In this document: positions 16,964-25,839 of the stretch, in pieces
How the letters are laid out: every line of letters begins with the position of its first letter
Position numbering within the stretch: position 1 is the stretch's first letter
Source of the DNA: Atopobium sp. oral taxon 416
GTDB lineage: Bacteria > Actinomycetota > Coriobacteriia > Coriobacteriales > Atopobiaceae
DNA length: 64,000 bases
Direction: 5' to 3'
Assembly (NCBI RefSeq): GCF_018128285.1
Contig: NZ_CP072380.1
Location: 1,054,001 to 1,118,000, forward strand
Notes under the pieces: model-generated
Seen by the model: the letters and a program-made list of their open reading frames with translations, nothing else
Told to the model about the DNA's origin: nothing
Database searches by the model: none
Position numbers and translations under genes: made by a program

Positions 16964-17403
16964 GCGGACATAAAGAAACTTCCAACAGGAGAAAGCTGTT
17001 GTTCATAGGAATCGCCGCGGTGGTGGCGCTCGTCTTCTTCGTACGCGTAAATCATCCGTTGCCTGAAGTGGGTAAGCAGCAGGCTGCAGAACAGGACGCC
17101 CAGGAGGAGGCACTCGAAGAGCGTGTCGATGAGGTACTCGACCACCAAACCACTGAGGCCGATAGTGCAGAAGGGCAGGAAGTTGAACGCTACACAGTCA
17201 ATAAATCCCTGAAGGCCACTGGAACAGAGCTCCTGCGTCACTACCAGAATCAGCGCAACTGCATTCTCCTGCGCGCAGGCTATCTCGATCTGCTGGGACA
17301 TACCTGGGGCTTTGCGGTCCACGGGGCTGGCTGGGCGGATGTCTGCATCATTGAGACCGCGCCCCATAACGCAACCGACGTGAGGATCGTGCATCTGACC
17401 TGA
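16960..17403 (+). CDS. Single-pass membrane protein of the Tad operon, unknown function
   Basis: 147-residue protein with one membrane segment near residues 14-27 (LLFIGIAAVVALVFFV), then an acidic, Glu-rich coiled region, then a compact C-terminal part with VEREYT-like and HTWGFAVHGAGWADVC stretches. I do not recognise a family. Its ATGA overlap with the pilin gene and its position between two pilin genes argue for a pilus-related envelope role. It could be a minor pilin-associated factor. Confidence 0.7.
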   Translation: MSGHKETSNRRKLLFIGIAAVVALVFFVRVNHPLPEVGKQQAAEQDAQEEALEERVDEVLDHQTTEADSAEGQEVERYTVNKSLKATGTELLRHYQNQRNCILLRAGYLDLLGHTWGFAVHGAGWADVCIIETAPHNATDVRIVHLT

Positions 17404-17416
17404 GAGGAGGGCTTCG

Positions 17417-17611
17417 ATGCCAGTGGTACAGGAACAGTCAGGGCAGTCGACCGTTGAGTATGCGGTCCTGCTCAGCGTCGCCCTAGCCGTGATTCTCGCC
17501 CTTTCGGCGTTGTGGCACTACGCGGCGAAAGGCTCCCTCATCCAAGACGTGCTCGATGCCTGCTCTCACCTGGTTCAAGGAGGGGATGTCCTTGAACTCC
17601 TGCTCTACTGA
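17417..17611 (+). CDS. Second Flp/TadE-like small pilin
   Basis: 64-residue protein with GQSTVEYAVLL directly after an eight-residue leader. Processing after Gly9 would leave Glu14 at +5, exactly as in Flp pilins. It has a single hydrophobic helix and a short C-terminus with one Cys. GAGAGGAGGG precedes the ATG. The shorter leader and divergent tail distinguish it from the pilin at 16772, so it may be a minor pilin. Confidence 0.8.
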   Translation: MPVVQEQSGQSTVEYAVLLSVALAVILALSALWHYAAKGSLIQDVLDACSHLVQGGDVLELLLY

Positions 17612-18056
17612 AGTCGGGCAGGCAAGTGTCGAGGCGGCCTTTCTGATCCCAATCTTCTCTCTGGCGCTGTTGCTGCTTCTGCAGCCGCTGTGCCTTCTAT
17701 ACACGAAAACCGTGATGTGGAATGCCGCCGCCGAGACGGCACGGCTCGCGGAGACCAATGACAGCAGTGAGGACTGCACGGAGTTTGCCAAACGGAGGCT
17801 GGCAGCGCTGCCTGAGCTTCCACTCTTTCATGAAGGGGAGTGGGAGATCGAGATCGATGGGGCGCAGGAGCAGCAGGTGACGGTTACGATCACCGGGTAT
17901 GCTAAACCATTGCCATTCCTGGGACTGGTGGCGGCGATGCAGAACGCAGGTGACACTGATCGCTTTGAGTTGAAGACACAGGTTACGGAGCAATTGAGGC
18001 CGGAGTGGCTTGAAGGCGACTATGCGGAATGGATTGAAGCGTGGGACGATGTCTGA
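17586..18056 (+). CDS. tadE: TadE-like pseudopilin
   Basis: 156-residue protein with an N-terminal GQASVEAAFLIP motif (Gly11 then Glu at +5) and one membrane helix, followed by an extracytoplasmic domain of about 110 residues. It overlaps the previous gene by 26 bases. ATG 17586 lies only two bases after the strong AAGGAGGGG, so TTG 17592 (eight-base spacing) is an equally good start. The stop overlaps the next gene by eight bases. The TadE family forms minor pilins needed for Flp assembly. Confidence 0.82.
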   Translation: MSLNSCSTEVGQASVEAAFLIPIFSLALLLLLQPLCLLYTKTVMWNAAAETARLAETNDSSEDCTEFAKRRLAALPELPLFHEGEWEIEIDGAQEQQVTVTITGYAKPLPFLGLVAAMQNAGDTDRFELKTQVTEQLRPEWLEGDYAEWIEAWDDV

Positions 18057-20085
18057 ACATAAAACACAGAGACAGGACTTTGCTCCCGTGAGCCTTAACT
18101 GCTTTATCGACGAGGAAGGGGGTTACACCACAATTGCTGCAGCAGTGGCACTGATCTTGAGCGTCACGCTGATCGCGAGTTTGGCCACTGCGGGATGGGC
18201 GTTAGCACGCAGTGCGGATACTCAGGCGGTCGCGGATAGCGCTGCTATCAGCGCGACTCAGGTGGTGGGCTCCTACACGGTGATCGTGCAGGTTTTGAAC
18301 GCCTGCGTCCAAACCCTCGGTATCGCTGGCATGCTCTTAGTCGGTGTTGGAATGGTCGCTGCAGCGGTGCCGGGATCCGCCGCAGTGGGTACTGCTGCCA
18401 CGGATGCCGGTATCAAAGTGCTTCAGGCAAGAAGGACATTGGCACAGAGTGCAGCGCAGGGGCTCTCGAAGTTGGAGAAAATACTGCCGCTGTTGTGCAT
18501 GCACGCCGCTACTCAGACTATCGAGGCGCAGTCGACGGACTCTCTTACCTATCGTGGGAGTGCCTTGCCCTTTCCGATGCAGAGCGAATCTGATTTTTCG
18601 AGTGTCAATCAGGAGATCGACGAGGAAGGGCTTGAAGAGACCAATGCGGATCTGGCGGGGGCCTCTGAGAAGAAGGAACAGTACCAGCAACAGGAAGAGA
18701 GCTCTAAGGAAGAAGCCTGGAAGGCGGACTGTGTCCCTGACTCCTACTGTATGCGCGAGCGTGCAGGCAAGTTGGGGCATCTCAATTCCGTGCAGAATCC
18801 CGAATGTCCCTCAGTTGCAAGCTGGAATTTTGGTATCGCGCTTGACCGAGCCCGCGCGTATTACGCACAGCGCCTGGCCAACGAGAAACAGACCGATCCG
18901 GGCATTGAAGGGGAAACGGACTCGGCCGTGCGCAAAACCTTCTACGCCTATGCGGAACAGAAGATGCAGGATGGGTACTACCGGGAGCTTCCCGATGGCA
19001 CGCTTGAGATGGATCTCCCGGCACTTCCCCGTGATACCGACCAAATGAAAGAGACCACGCTCTATACGCAAAGTGTGTGGCCGACCACCGATGAGGGAGG
19101 AACGAGGGTGATCCACAGCGTGAAAGATTGTCCCGGTGCCACCGGAGCGCCTTCAGGAACCGCTTCGCTTTCCCAACTCGATGCCGGTGAAGTGCAGGAA
19201 TGCGAGGTTTGTCGCCTGACAGCTTCGGCGCAAGGGAATGTTGCGTCAGCAACGACGAATACCCAAAGCGGCTTTGAACACTACTGGCGCATCATTGAGG
19301 AGGCTTCCAAGACCTATCAGCAGGCATGTGAAAAGGAAGAGCAGGCCGATTCTGAGGTACGGAATCTGGCAGAAGAAGGCTCCGATCGGTTTGATCAAGC
19401 GCTGCAGATACTCAAGACTTCGAAAGCAAGTCTCTGCCCGCCGGGAGCCTGGGGATGTGTGGCGTTTGCGCAGCGACCCCAAGCAACCAAACTCCCATTC
19501 ACGGTGGGTGAAGTGCACGAATTGCCGCCGGGGATCGCGATATCTGCTGCAGTGCTGGCAGAGGATAACGACGAGGAACATGGGTCAGTGCTGACGCACT
19601 TTGCCGATGGGTGGCTGGAGACCTTTGGGGAGACCGGCTCCTTCACCCAGACAACCCTGTCGCTTTGGGACAGCCTGCTTGGTAGCTACCGGAGTGGCTA
19701 TAACGATCTCACCTCCGTTGCAGATAACCTCTTCGATGGGATTGGCGGTGTTCTGGGGAACGATAGCGCCCAGTGGCTCAAGGATCAGCTAACCTCACTG
19801 CTGCGCGACCTGGACCTCCAACCCGCAGATACCAGGATGAGAAAACCGGTGTTGACACAGAGTGGCAACGTGTTGACCCAGGCAGGCATCGAACGCTCAG
19901 GGTTCCGGGATCGGCTTATTGAGCTGGCTCAGTCCGGCGTGGAAATGCCGGAAGGTGTTGCAGATGCCTTTGGGATTGTGATTGGCGCCGCAGTTTCAGA
20001 TGTCCCGTTTGAGCTTGCCCGCTTTACGGTACCCGGCTCCGGTAAGGAGATCCCGCTCACGATCGATCTGGGAGGCCTGTTATGA
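18049..20085 (+). CDS. TadG-like large pilus-associated protein
   Basis: 678-residue envelope protein. After a cytoplasmic tail comes one membrane helix (AAAVALILSVTLIASLATAGWALA) of the putative Flp-pilus TadG type, then ADTQAVADSAAISAT, a hallmark of that N-terminal domain. The rest is extracytoplasmic. It includes an acidic Glu/Gln-rich segment (about 205-235), a Cys-containing CPGATG...CEVC region near 360-390 that could bind metal or form disulfides, and a helical C-terminus. ATG 18049 overlaps the TadE stop by eight bases. It may be the tip or adhesin-like subunit, but this is inference. Confidence 0.75.
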   Translation: MSEHKTQRQDFAPVSLNCFIDEEGGYTTIAAAVALILSVTLIASLATAGWALARSADTQAVADSAAISATQVVGSYTVIVQVLNACVQTLGIAGMLLVGVGMVAAAVPGSAAVGTAATDAGIKVLQARRTLAQSAAQGLSKLEKILPLLCMHAATQTIEAQSTDSLTYRGSALPFPMQSESDFSSVNQEIDEEGLEETNADLAGASEKKEQYQQQEESSKEEAWKADCVPDSYCMRERAGKLGHLNSVQNPECPSVASWNFGIALDRARAYYAQRLANEKQTDPGIEGETDSAVRKTFYAYAEQKMQDGYYRELPDGTLEMDLPALPRDTDQMKETTLYTQSVWPTTDEGGTRVIHSVKDCPGATGAPSGTASLSQLDAGEVQECEVCRLTASAQGNVASATTNTQSGFEHYWRIIEEASKTYQQACEKEEQADSEVRNLAEEGSDRFDQALQILKTSKASLCPPGAWGCVAFAQRPQATKLPFTVGEVHELPPGIAISAAVLAEDNDEEHGSVLTHFADGWLETFGETGSFTQTTLSLWDSLLGSYRSGYNDLTSVADNLFDGIGGVLGNDSAQWLKDQLTSLLRDLDLQPADTRMRKPVLTQSGNVLTQAGIERSGFRDRLIELAQSGVEMPEGVADAFGIVIGAAVSDVPFELARFTVPGSGKEIPLTIDLGGLL

Positions 20086-20519
20086 GGGGAAGTTCAGGGC
20101 AGATGAGTGTTGAGTTGGCTGTTGTGTTGCCCGTGGTGATCGTGATGGGGTTTCTGGTGTGGAACCTGGGGCGTTTCATCAGTGCCTGCACACTCTTTGA
20201 CCGTAGCGCGCGAGATATTGTGCTTGCTCAGGGTGTGGCACCCTCCGGAGATCAGACGCAGCTGCGGCGGGTGGATGAGATTCAAAGTGCCTTGCAGCGT
20301 GTCTTTGCCGATTGGAAGAGCTGTGAGATCAGCGTCAGCGCGGACTACGACGAGGGGGATGCGAGTGATGCGGTGCTGAGCCTGAATCCTCACCACATCT
20401 ACTTTCACTGTACGCTCTCGTATCATCCCTGGCCTTCGGCACTCTCTATCGCCGGTGTATCACTACAGACGCCGGTAGTGTTGGATCACAGTGTGGAGGT
20501 TGTGACGGGTTACGTATGA
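20082..20519 (+). CDS. Second TadE-like pseudopilin
   Basis: 145-residue protein with GQMSVELAVVLP at residues 6-17 (Glu at +5 after Gly6) and a single hydrophobic helix, then an extracytoplasmic domain of about 110 residues. Four-base overlaps join it to the genes on both sides. Having two TadE-like proteins plus a TadG-like one matches other Gram-positive Tad loci. Confidence 0.82.
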   Translation: MRGSSGQMSVELAVVLPVVIVMGFLVWNLGRFISACTLFDRSARDIVLAQGVAPSGDQTQLRRVDEIQSALQRVFADWKSCEISVSADYDEGDASDAVLSLNPHHIYFHCTLSYHPWPSALSIAGVSLQTPVVLDHSVEVVTGYV

Positions 20520-20878
20520 CCTGGGGTGGTGAGGTAGCTACGGGAACTTTTCTGTATCTGACCATTGCACCATACGGGACCTTCCATCTGTTGTGGACCT
20601 TGTCTCAACGGTTTAAAGGGTTACTTGGCAGTAAGAGCGATGCCCCGTCGGTACTCTTGTGGCCCTGTGCCTCCATCCACACCTTCGGTATGCACTATCC
20701 CATCGATATTGCCTTTGCGGATGCTTCGGGGACTGTCCTGCTTTCGAAGAAGTCGATGTTTCCGAATCATCTGGTTTCAAGCAAAGGCTCCCTGTTTGTC
20801 CTTGAGAGGCCGGCATCTCCCGATGCATGGCCTCAGGAATTGGAACAGTTGAGTATCACGTTTGGAAAGGATGTATGA
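20516..20878 (+). CDS. DUF192-family protein
   Basis: 120-residue small protein. The family motif CASIHTFGMHYPIDIAFAD lies in the middle, followed by LERPASPDAW near the end. DUF192 proteins are usually secreted or periplasmic in other bacteria and their function is unknown. Here there is no clear signal peptide; residues 12-28 are only mildly hydrophobic. It overlaps the neighbours on both sides by four bases, so it is part of the Tad transcript. A role in pilus biogenesis is suggested only by position. Confidence 0.8.
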   Translation: MTWGGEVATGTFLYLTIAPYGTFHLLWTLSQRFKGLLGSKSDAPSVLLWPCASIHTFGMHYPIDIAFADASGTVLLSKKSMFPNHLVSSKGSLFVLERPASPDAWPQELEQLSITFGKDV

Positions 20879-21510
20879 ACATGTCACATACACAGGAAGC
20901 GTTTAGCGCAACCTTTGCGAAAGTCTGTCCGCGTTGTGGGGCGACCCTCTTTACCGATATGAACGTCTGCTACGGGTGCCTGTATGACTTTAGTCATACG
21001 CAGCCATCCGACAGCGGAAACTTACCGCCGCTGCAAGAAGAGGAGGAAAAGAGGCTGGAGGAAACACACCCCACCGCACCCTTGCCGCAAGCTATGGTTA
21101 ACACGGTTCATGAACAGACTGCTCCTACTCCTGAACCGGAAGAAGACGATGAGACGGATACGACCCTCGATCTTTCAGCTGCACAGAAGGCGCTGCGGGA
21201 GGAAGAAGAGCAAAAAAAGTATTACCTGAAGATTCACGGAGATGCCTTCGATACCCATGTGCCGATTCCGGAGGACGGGTTGGATATTGGCCGTGCCCCA
21301 GACAACGATGTGGTGATCCATCAACGTTCCGTCTCACGGCACCATCTACACATCGTGCCAGCAGGCGAGATGTTGGAGGTCGAGGATCGCCATTCTACCA
21401 ATCCGGCGACCCTGGAAGGACGACCGATCAAAGACAGTGTTCAGATCAGCGTGGGGGACATTGTAGAACTTGGCAGTATTCAATTGCAACCGGAGGAAGC
21501 TGTCCAATAG
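20875..21510 (+). CDS. Zinc-ribbon plus FHA-domain protein
   Basis: 211 residues. An N-terminal CPRCGATLFTDMNVCYGC forms a four-cysteine zinc ribbon. A long acidic, Pro/Glu-rich linker follows, then a C-terminal FHA domain (IGRAPDNDVVIH, VSRHHL, STNPATLEGRPI) that would bind phosphothreonine. ATG 20875 shares ATGA with the DUF192 stop and is preferred over an upstream open frame. As the last gene of the Tad operon it may link pilus assembly to Ser/Thr kinase signalling. No kinase is encoded in the window. Cytoplasmic. Confidence 0.85.
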   Translation: MNMSHTQEAFSATFAKVCPRCGATLFTDMNVCYGCLYDFSHTQPSDSGNLPPLQEEEEKRLEETHPTAPLPQAMVNTVHEQTAPTPEPEEDDETDTTLDLSAAQKALREEEEQKKYYLKIHGDAFDTHVPIPEDGLDIGRAPDNDVVIHQRSVSRHHLHIVPAGEMLEVEDRHSTNPATLEGRPIKDSVQISVGDIVELGSIQLQPEEAVQ

Positions 21511-21533
21511 AGAAGAGTGCATCTTCTGAAGTA

Positions 21534-21562
21534 TTGACAGACAATTAGCTAACTTTCATATT
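21534..21562 (+). promoter_or_regulatory. Sigma70-like promoter upstream of a non-coding tract
   Basis: A perfect -35 TTGACA (21534-21539) is separated by 17 bases from CATATT (21557-21562), four of six matches to the -10. No open reading frame with a ribosome-binding site follows, so the product would be a non-coding RNA starting near 21569. Confidence 0.5.
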
Positions 21563-21565
21563 GCT

Positions 21566-22860
21566 ACGGATATATTGTCACAACGCGCAGTGTGCATCAG
21601 GTCTGATGTGTACCGCGCGCACTTGTTTCTGAAGGGGCGCTGCTGACAAATATCCGTACATCAGACGTAAAGATTGGAGTACCTGATGGGGGTGCACCCA
21701 TACTCCTAGAGAGTTATCACTCGAGGAGGTTGGAATGGCGACCCTATTCCGGACTCCGAGTTAAGTACTCTTGAGCGTTATTACGCTCGTAATCATGAGG
21801 TGACATATATCCCAATGTTGAGTGCATTCCTTCTGTATATAGTAACAAGCCCAATCTGCATAGCTGTGCTCGACAGGCCCACTGTAGGGTATCCCATTGA
21901 GGTATAGCTGACAGCTAAACACATCTGAAAGATCTTCTCCCGGCGAGGCGTTGCATTCCTTACGTTGTGGTAGTTTCCCGCCGACACGACCTACCGAGGT
22001 GATAGTGAACTACCACATGACATACGCCGACAGCTTTATGGCTGCCACCTTGAGGCTAGCAGGGGATACGTGCAGTTTAGCACCTGCCGGATACCGTCCT
22101 TTTCTGTCCTGGGACTTCGATACGTATCCGCCAAAGACCTGCCTATGGTGCAGATCTGTGCGCTTCAGGTGTGACGGGTGCAACCGCGACAGTGCCCGAA
22201 GATAGCTCTGTCTTGCCTGCGGCAGAATCTTTACCCCTGCAGTTAGGCACTGTCTTCTATTCAAGGCAACTGCCTGTCTTAGAAGGGGCGATGGTTTTGC
22301 CGAAGATCCTTAGGCAGCAAGAGCAAGGCGGCATGCACCTGTGACACCAGACCCCTTTGTAGTAGAGGGCACCATGCTCTCACATAAGGTGTGGCTCGAC
22401 GAGACCTCACTGTCCGCTCGATCCTACCGAGCGTGTCGGTTCTCCAAAAACAAAGATCTGCATAGGTGCTACCGCAGACGTGCACAGGGTCACAGAAAGA
22501 GGGGTGCAACAAGACGAGCCGAGAAAAGGGACATAGGATACCCTCTTGAGGTCATAGCGCAAAAGGATCCGTGCTCGTGTACGACACCCTGGGCCTTAGG
22601 AGTAAGGTGCACGGCGCTAAGGCATGCTGCCGGGCAGTGACGATCCCTAAGACATAGTCAGCTAGGAGTGCAACCCGCTCAAGAGTCTGTTCGCACAGCG
22701 TCTTGTGCAACATCAAAGACTCAATAGAGGATAAGCTCGCCTGGGTGCTGGGGCGTGCCATGCGCTGCTAAAAAAGGCTCAGATACTAAGACTTCTTTGC
22801 AAAAGAAGACCAGCTGGCAGGTCATGCAGCCAGCACAGCTATGTAAATTGGGCTAATGGC
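21566..22860 (+). ncRNA. Candidate structured non-coding RNA tract
   Basis: About 1.3 kb without a credible gene but rich in long local inverted repeats. Examples are 21566-21580 with 21644-21657 (13 pairs), 21676-21681 with 21701-21706, 21966-21975 with 22008-22017 (10 perfect pairs), 22064-22071 with 22122-22129 (8), 22188-22196 with 22246-22254 (9), and 22569-22574 with 22609-22614 enclosing CCTTA-GGAG-TAAGG. A promoter lies directly in front. It could be one large RNA, several small ones or an old relic. No known family was recognised. The end is arbitrary, since no terminator was found. Confidence 0.35.
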
Positions 22861-23079
22861 TAAGCACTTCCAGCACACTCCCAACGCTTCTGATCACCCC
22901 TGCACTGTACGATATGGATGCAAAGTGATACATCCGTCAAAGCAGAGAAAGACATAGCCAAAGGGCATACAGGCGGGCTTGAGCCTGAAGGAATGCAAGC
23001 GCAGGGAGAAACGCTCATGAACCTCACAGAGAGGTATCAAGGAGAGGAGTCGTGCGAAAAAGGCTTTTGGGAAAGAAGT

Positions 23080-23625
23080 CCCCCCTGAAGCTTTGCCTGT
23101 CCGGCCTGCAAAGGGGCCAGCTGCTCAGAAGGTGTATGGGCATGCACACACCTATGGTAGTGCACGAGATATTTAACACCGGCTTTAGCCTCACTGCAGA
23201 CACGATGATGGAAAAACACCCACCTGCCTTCAGGACGTGGTTTGTAGCCTTCTGGCTCATGGCACACCAAAGCGGCTGAACACGAGCACATGTGCGCTCG
23301 AATACCAGATAGGCCACAGCTACAGGACAGCGTCCTTGCTGCTGTGCCATAGTAAGATCAAAGTGTACTCGATGTCCTCTCAGCTGACACACTCGAGGTG
23401 GACGTCTCCTATATAGAAGCCAGGGCAAAAGGCACAGGGGGATGCAACACAAAGCAGCAGCCCATGCTCGCTGCGATGGACAGGTGGACGCTAGTAACTG
23501 GTCGCAAGTATTCTTTGCCCAGACGCCCATCCAACACTACCAGCGGATTTAAGCTATGAGATGTCAGTGGGTGCAAGCGGGATAGAAAAGGCAAAGTCCA
23601 GGTCGAAGTCGAAGCGAGCCCTATC
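23080..23625 (+). pseudogene. IS1595-like transposase relic
   Basis: Three frames together give the ISXO2/IS1595 order. A zinc ribbon start CPACKGASC lies near 23095. Then FSLTADTMMEKHPPAFRTWF and VAFWLMAHQ occur at about 23185-23275. After a frame change, EVDVSYIEARAKGTGG and PMLAAMDRW, the DDE-domain block, occur at about 23398-23480. Stops and shifts break it throughout. No inverted ends were found. Confidence 0.7.
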
Positions 23626-23952
23626 CATTATATTGGCAGGGCTCACCTTGGGCTAGCTGTCTAACATGTACGGAAAAATGTCAGTAGGCCCAGGCTACCG
23701 CAAACACCGCGTTAATTCTGGGCGTCGTAGAATTTGTTGTTCGTGCTTTCTCTGTCAAACCTGCGATAGGACTACATTGAACGTAATAGAACTGTATAGT
23801 CACCTATGGTTAACATTTAGACAGGACGCCTATCGGATTTTACCTATGGACTGTACCTATGAAAGAGCGTGGTTCAGCCTGACTGCCTAAAACTTCGATA
23901 GAGCGCACCGCTGCACCAAGAACGATTGGTGTAGCGGTTGGATGAAAGGAAA

Positions 23953-24744
23953 ATGCCAGTGAATCAAGTTATACAGGGCATTGCGATACCATTTGCAGGC
24001 ACTACGCTGGGCGCCTGCTTGGTCTTCTTTATGAAAAACGAGCTCAACCGTATGGTCCAACGTTGCCTAACCGGGTTTGCCGCGGGGGTAATGGTCGCAG
24101 CCTCTATCTGGAGCCTGATTATTCCCTCGATTGACCAGTCTTCCTCCTTGGGGCAGTTTGCGTTTGTGCCGGCGTTCATTGGTTTTTGGATCGGCATTGC
24201 TTTTCTGCTCATTCTGGACCACGCGGTGCCGCACCTCCATTTGGGAGAGGAGGACACCAAACCGGAAGGCCCACACTCCAATCTGGACCGTACGACGCTC
24301 ATGGTTCTTGCTGTGACCATTCACAACATTCCTGAGGGGATGGCGGTCGGTGTGGTATGGGCCGGTTGGCTGGCCGGTAATGTCGGTATCTCTGCCGCAG
24401 GTGCACTCGCTCTCTCCCTCGGTATCGCGATTCAGAATTTTCCTGAGGGTGCTATTGTCTCCATGCCGCTCCATGCTCAGGGGGTAAGCCGTGGGAAATC
24501 ATTCCTGGGAGGGTTTCTCTCCGGTGCTGTGGAGCCGGTCGGCGCGATCATCACGCTGATAGCGGCATCACAGGTCACGACGATCTTGCCCTACCTCTTG
24601 AGCTTTGCGGCAGGAGCAATGATGTACGTGGTGGTGGAGGAGTTGATTCCGGAGATGAGTGAGGGAAAGCACTCTGATGAGGGAGTGCTGATGTTTGCCC
24701 TCGGTTTCACTATCATGATGGCACTTGACGTCGCGTTGGGATAA
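23953..24744 (+). CDS. ZIP-family metal transporter (ZupT-like)
   Basis: Membrane importer of divalent metals such as zinc, 263 residues with about eight hydrophobic segments. The metal-site motifs HNIPEGMAVGV (fourth segment) and QNFPEGAIVSMPLH (fifth) are intact, and a His/Glu/Asp-containing loop (HLHLGEEDT) lies between the third and fourth segments. The frame is open from TTG 23938. ATG 23953, just after GAAAGGA, is chosen; GTG 23959 is also possible. It stands alone between decayed mobile DNA on both sides. Confidence 0.92.
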   Translation: MPVNQVIQGIAIPFAGTTLGACLVFFMKNELNRMVQRCLTGFAAGVMVAASIWSLIIPSIDQSSSLGQFAFVPAFIGFWIGIAFLLILDHAVPHLHLGEEDTKPEGPHSNLDRTTLMVLAVTIHNIPEGMAVGVVWAGWLAGNVGISAAGALALSLGIAIQNFPEGAIVSMPLHAQGVSRGKSFLGGFLSGAVEPVGAIITLIAASQVTTILPYLLSFAAGAMMYVVVEELIPEMSEGKHSDEGVLMFALGFTIMMALDVALG

Positions 24745-24753
24745 GCGCTTTTA

Positions 24754-25835
24754 TACGAGGGTCTACGAGTTGGGTGATGAATTTTCACCAGCGCCGCAGG
24801 TAGGTCCTGCTTGAGAGGGCGAGATAGCGTACGACCCTTTCCCGGACAGACCAGCGCTTCTCGTCCCTGTACACCCGGTGGAGATAGTTGAACCACTCGA
24901 GATAGTAGGCCTGGAGGTTCTCCGACTTCATGCAGACGAAGCGCTCGGCATATCTTTGGACCCAGGAGCCCGGGTTGGCCTTGTAACGCTCATCTGCGAG
25001 CTTCAGATCCCTCACGAGGGCATTGTGCGCCTTCCTACAGTCGTGGACTAGCGCCGAGCCCTCCTCGATATGGGCGAGCCTTGCTGATGCGCTTGGCCGG
25101 TGGCTTGCCGTTCTACAGCCCCACGAGTCGATAGCCACAATGATGCAGACCTTGTCCTTGGGACAGACCCCGCCTTCCTCGCGCTCGGCCCTGGTGTTGA
25201 AGAACTACATCTCGTCTATCCATACACGTCCCGAAAGGATCACCCAGTCCTTCCAGTCGCTGACGGCGCAAAAGATCTTGTGGGGCCAGAAGGAAGGTTG
25301 TCGAATGGCTGACCTTACAGGTCAGCTCGATGAGCCTGGGCGATGCGCTGTGCCACATCACCTCGACGATCTTTATGATCTTGTAGAGCGTCAGCTTCGC
25401 GTTCGTAAAGACCGTCCCGGCGAGTGCTCCATATCTCAGATGGGCACTTTGGGCATCTGTGTGCGCTCGGTGCTGGAAGTTTCGTCCAGCCAGGTATTCT
25501 GCATCGCGGGCACGAAGGCTCCCACCCCCATTTGGCAAGCAGGCCCTCCAGTGTGTTTGCACCGTAGTTCTTACGGCATAGCCGCACGACGAGTGCGCCC
25601 CTGAGCTCGGCGAGCTCCTCTTCCGGGAGGCTGTCGACAAAGGAGCGCAGGTCGTTGGCTGCGCAGTCCATGCGCCCTCCGACATCTTGGTTTTGCCTGG
25701 TCGGCCATCTTCCTAAGATGTCGCCAAACAAAGTAGAAGATAGCCTTTCAGGCGACTTTGTTTGGCGGGGGCAATCATATCATAGATACATCTGCGGATG
25801 GCCTTCGACCATCACCCAATTCGTAGACCCTCGTA
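24754..25835 (-). mobile_element. IS1595-like element with 26-bp terminal inverted repeats
   Basis: The left end at 24754-24779 (TACGAGGGTCTACGA...) recurs inverted at 25810-25835 with one mismatch in 26, giving a 1,082-bp element. Inside lies a decayed minus-strand transposase. No clear target duplication was seen. A perfect 13-base inverted repeat (25725-25737 with 25748-25760 approximately, CGCCAAACAAAGT) sits inside its right part. Confidence 0.75.
24785..25731 (-). pseudogene. Zinc-ribbon DDE transposase pseudogene
   Basis: The minus strand reads SLPEEELAELRGALVVRL then a CPRCR zinc ribbon (about 25500-25680), and at the far end SALVHDCRKAHNALVRDLKL and QAYYLEWFNYLHRVYRDEK (24790-25060), the C-terminal pattern of ISXO2-like transposases. 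Frameshifts and stops separate these blocks. A similar relic lies at 46575-47330. Confidence 0.75.
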
Positions 25836-25839
25836 AAAG

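Noticed and set aside
21951-22205. Possible transposase zinc-finger frame (CRSVRFRCDGCNR)
   Set aside because: Only a short Cys pattern, no continuation in any frame, and it overlaps the inverted-repeat-rich tract.
22370-22500. VWLDETSLS resembling a DDE motif
   Set aside because: The match is a few residues long and surrounded by unrelated text; too weak to call a transposase.
23024-23530. 168-residue minus-strand open frame
   Set aside because: It is the antisense shadow of the IS1595-like relic and has Cys/Pro-rich composition unlike a real protein.
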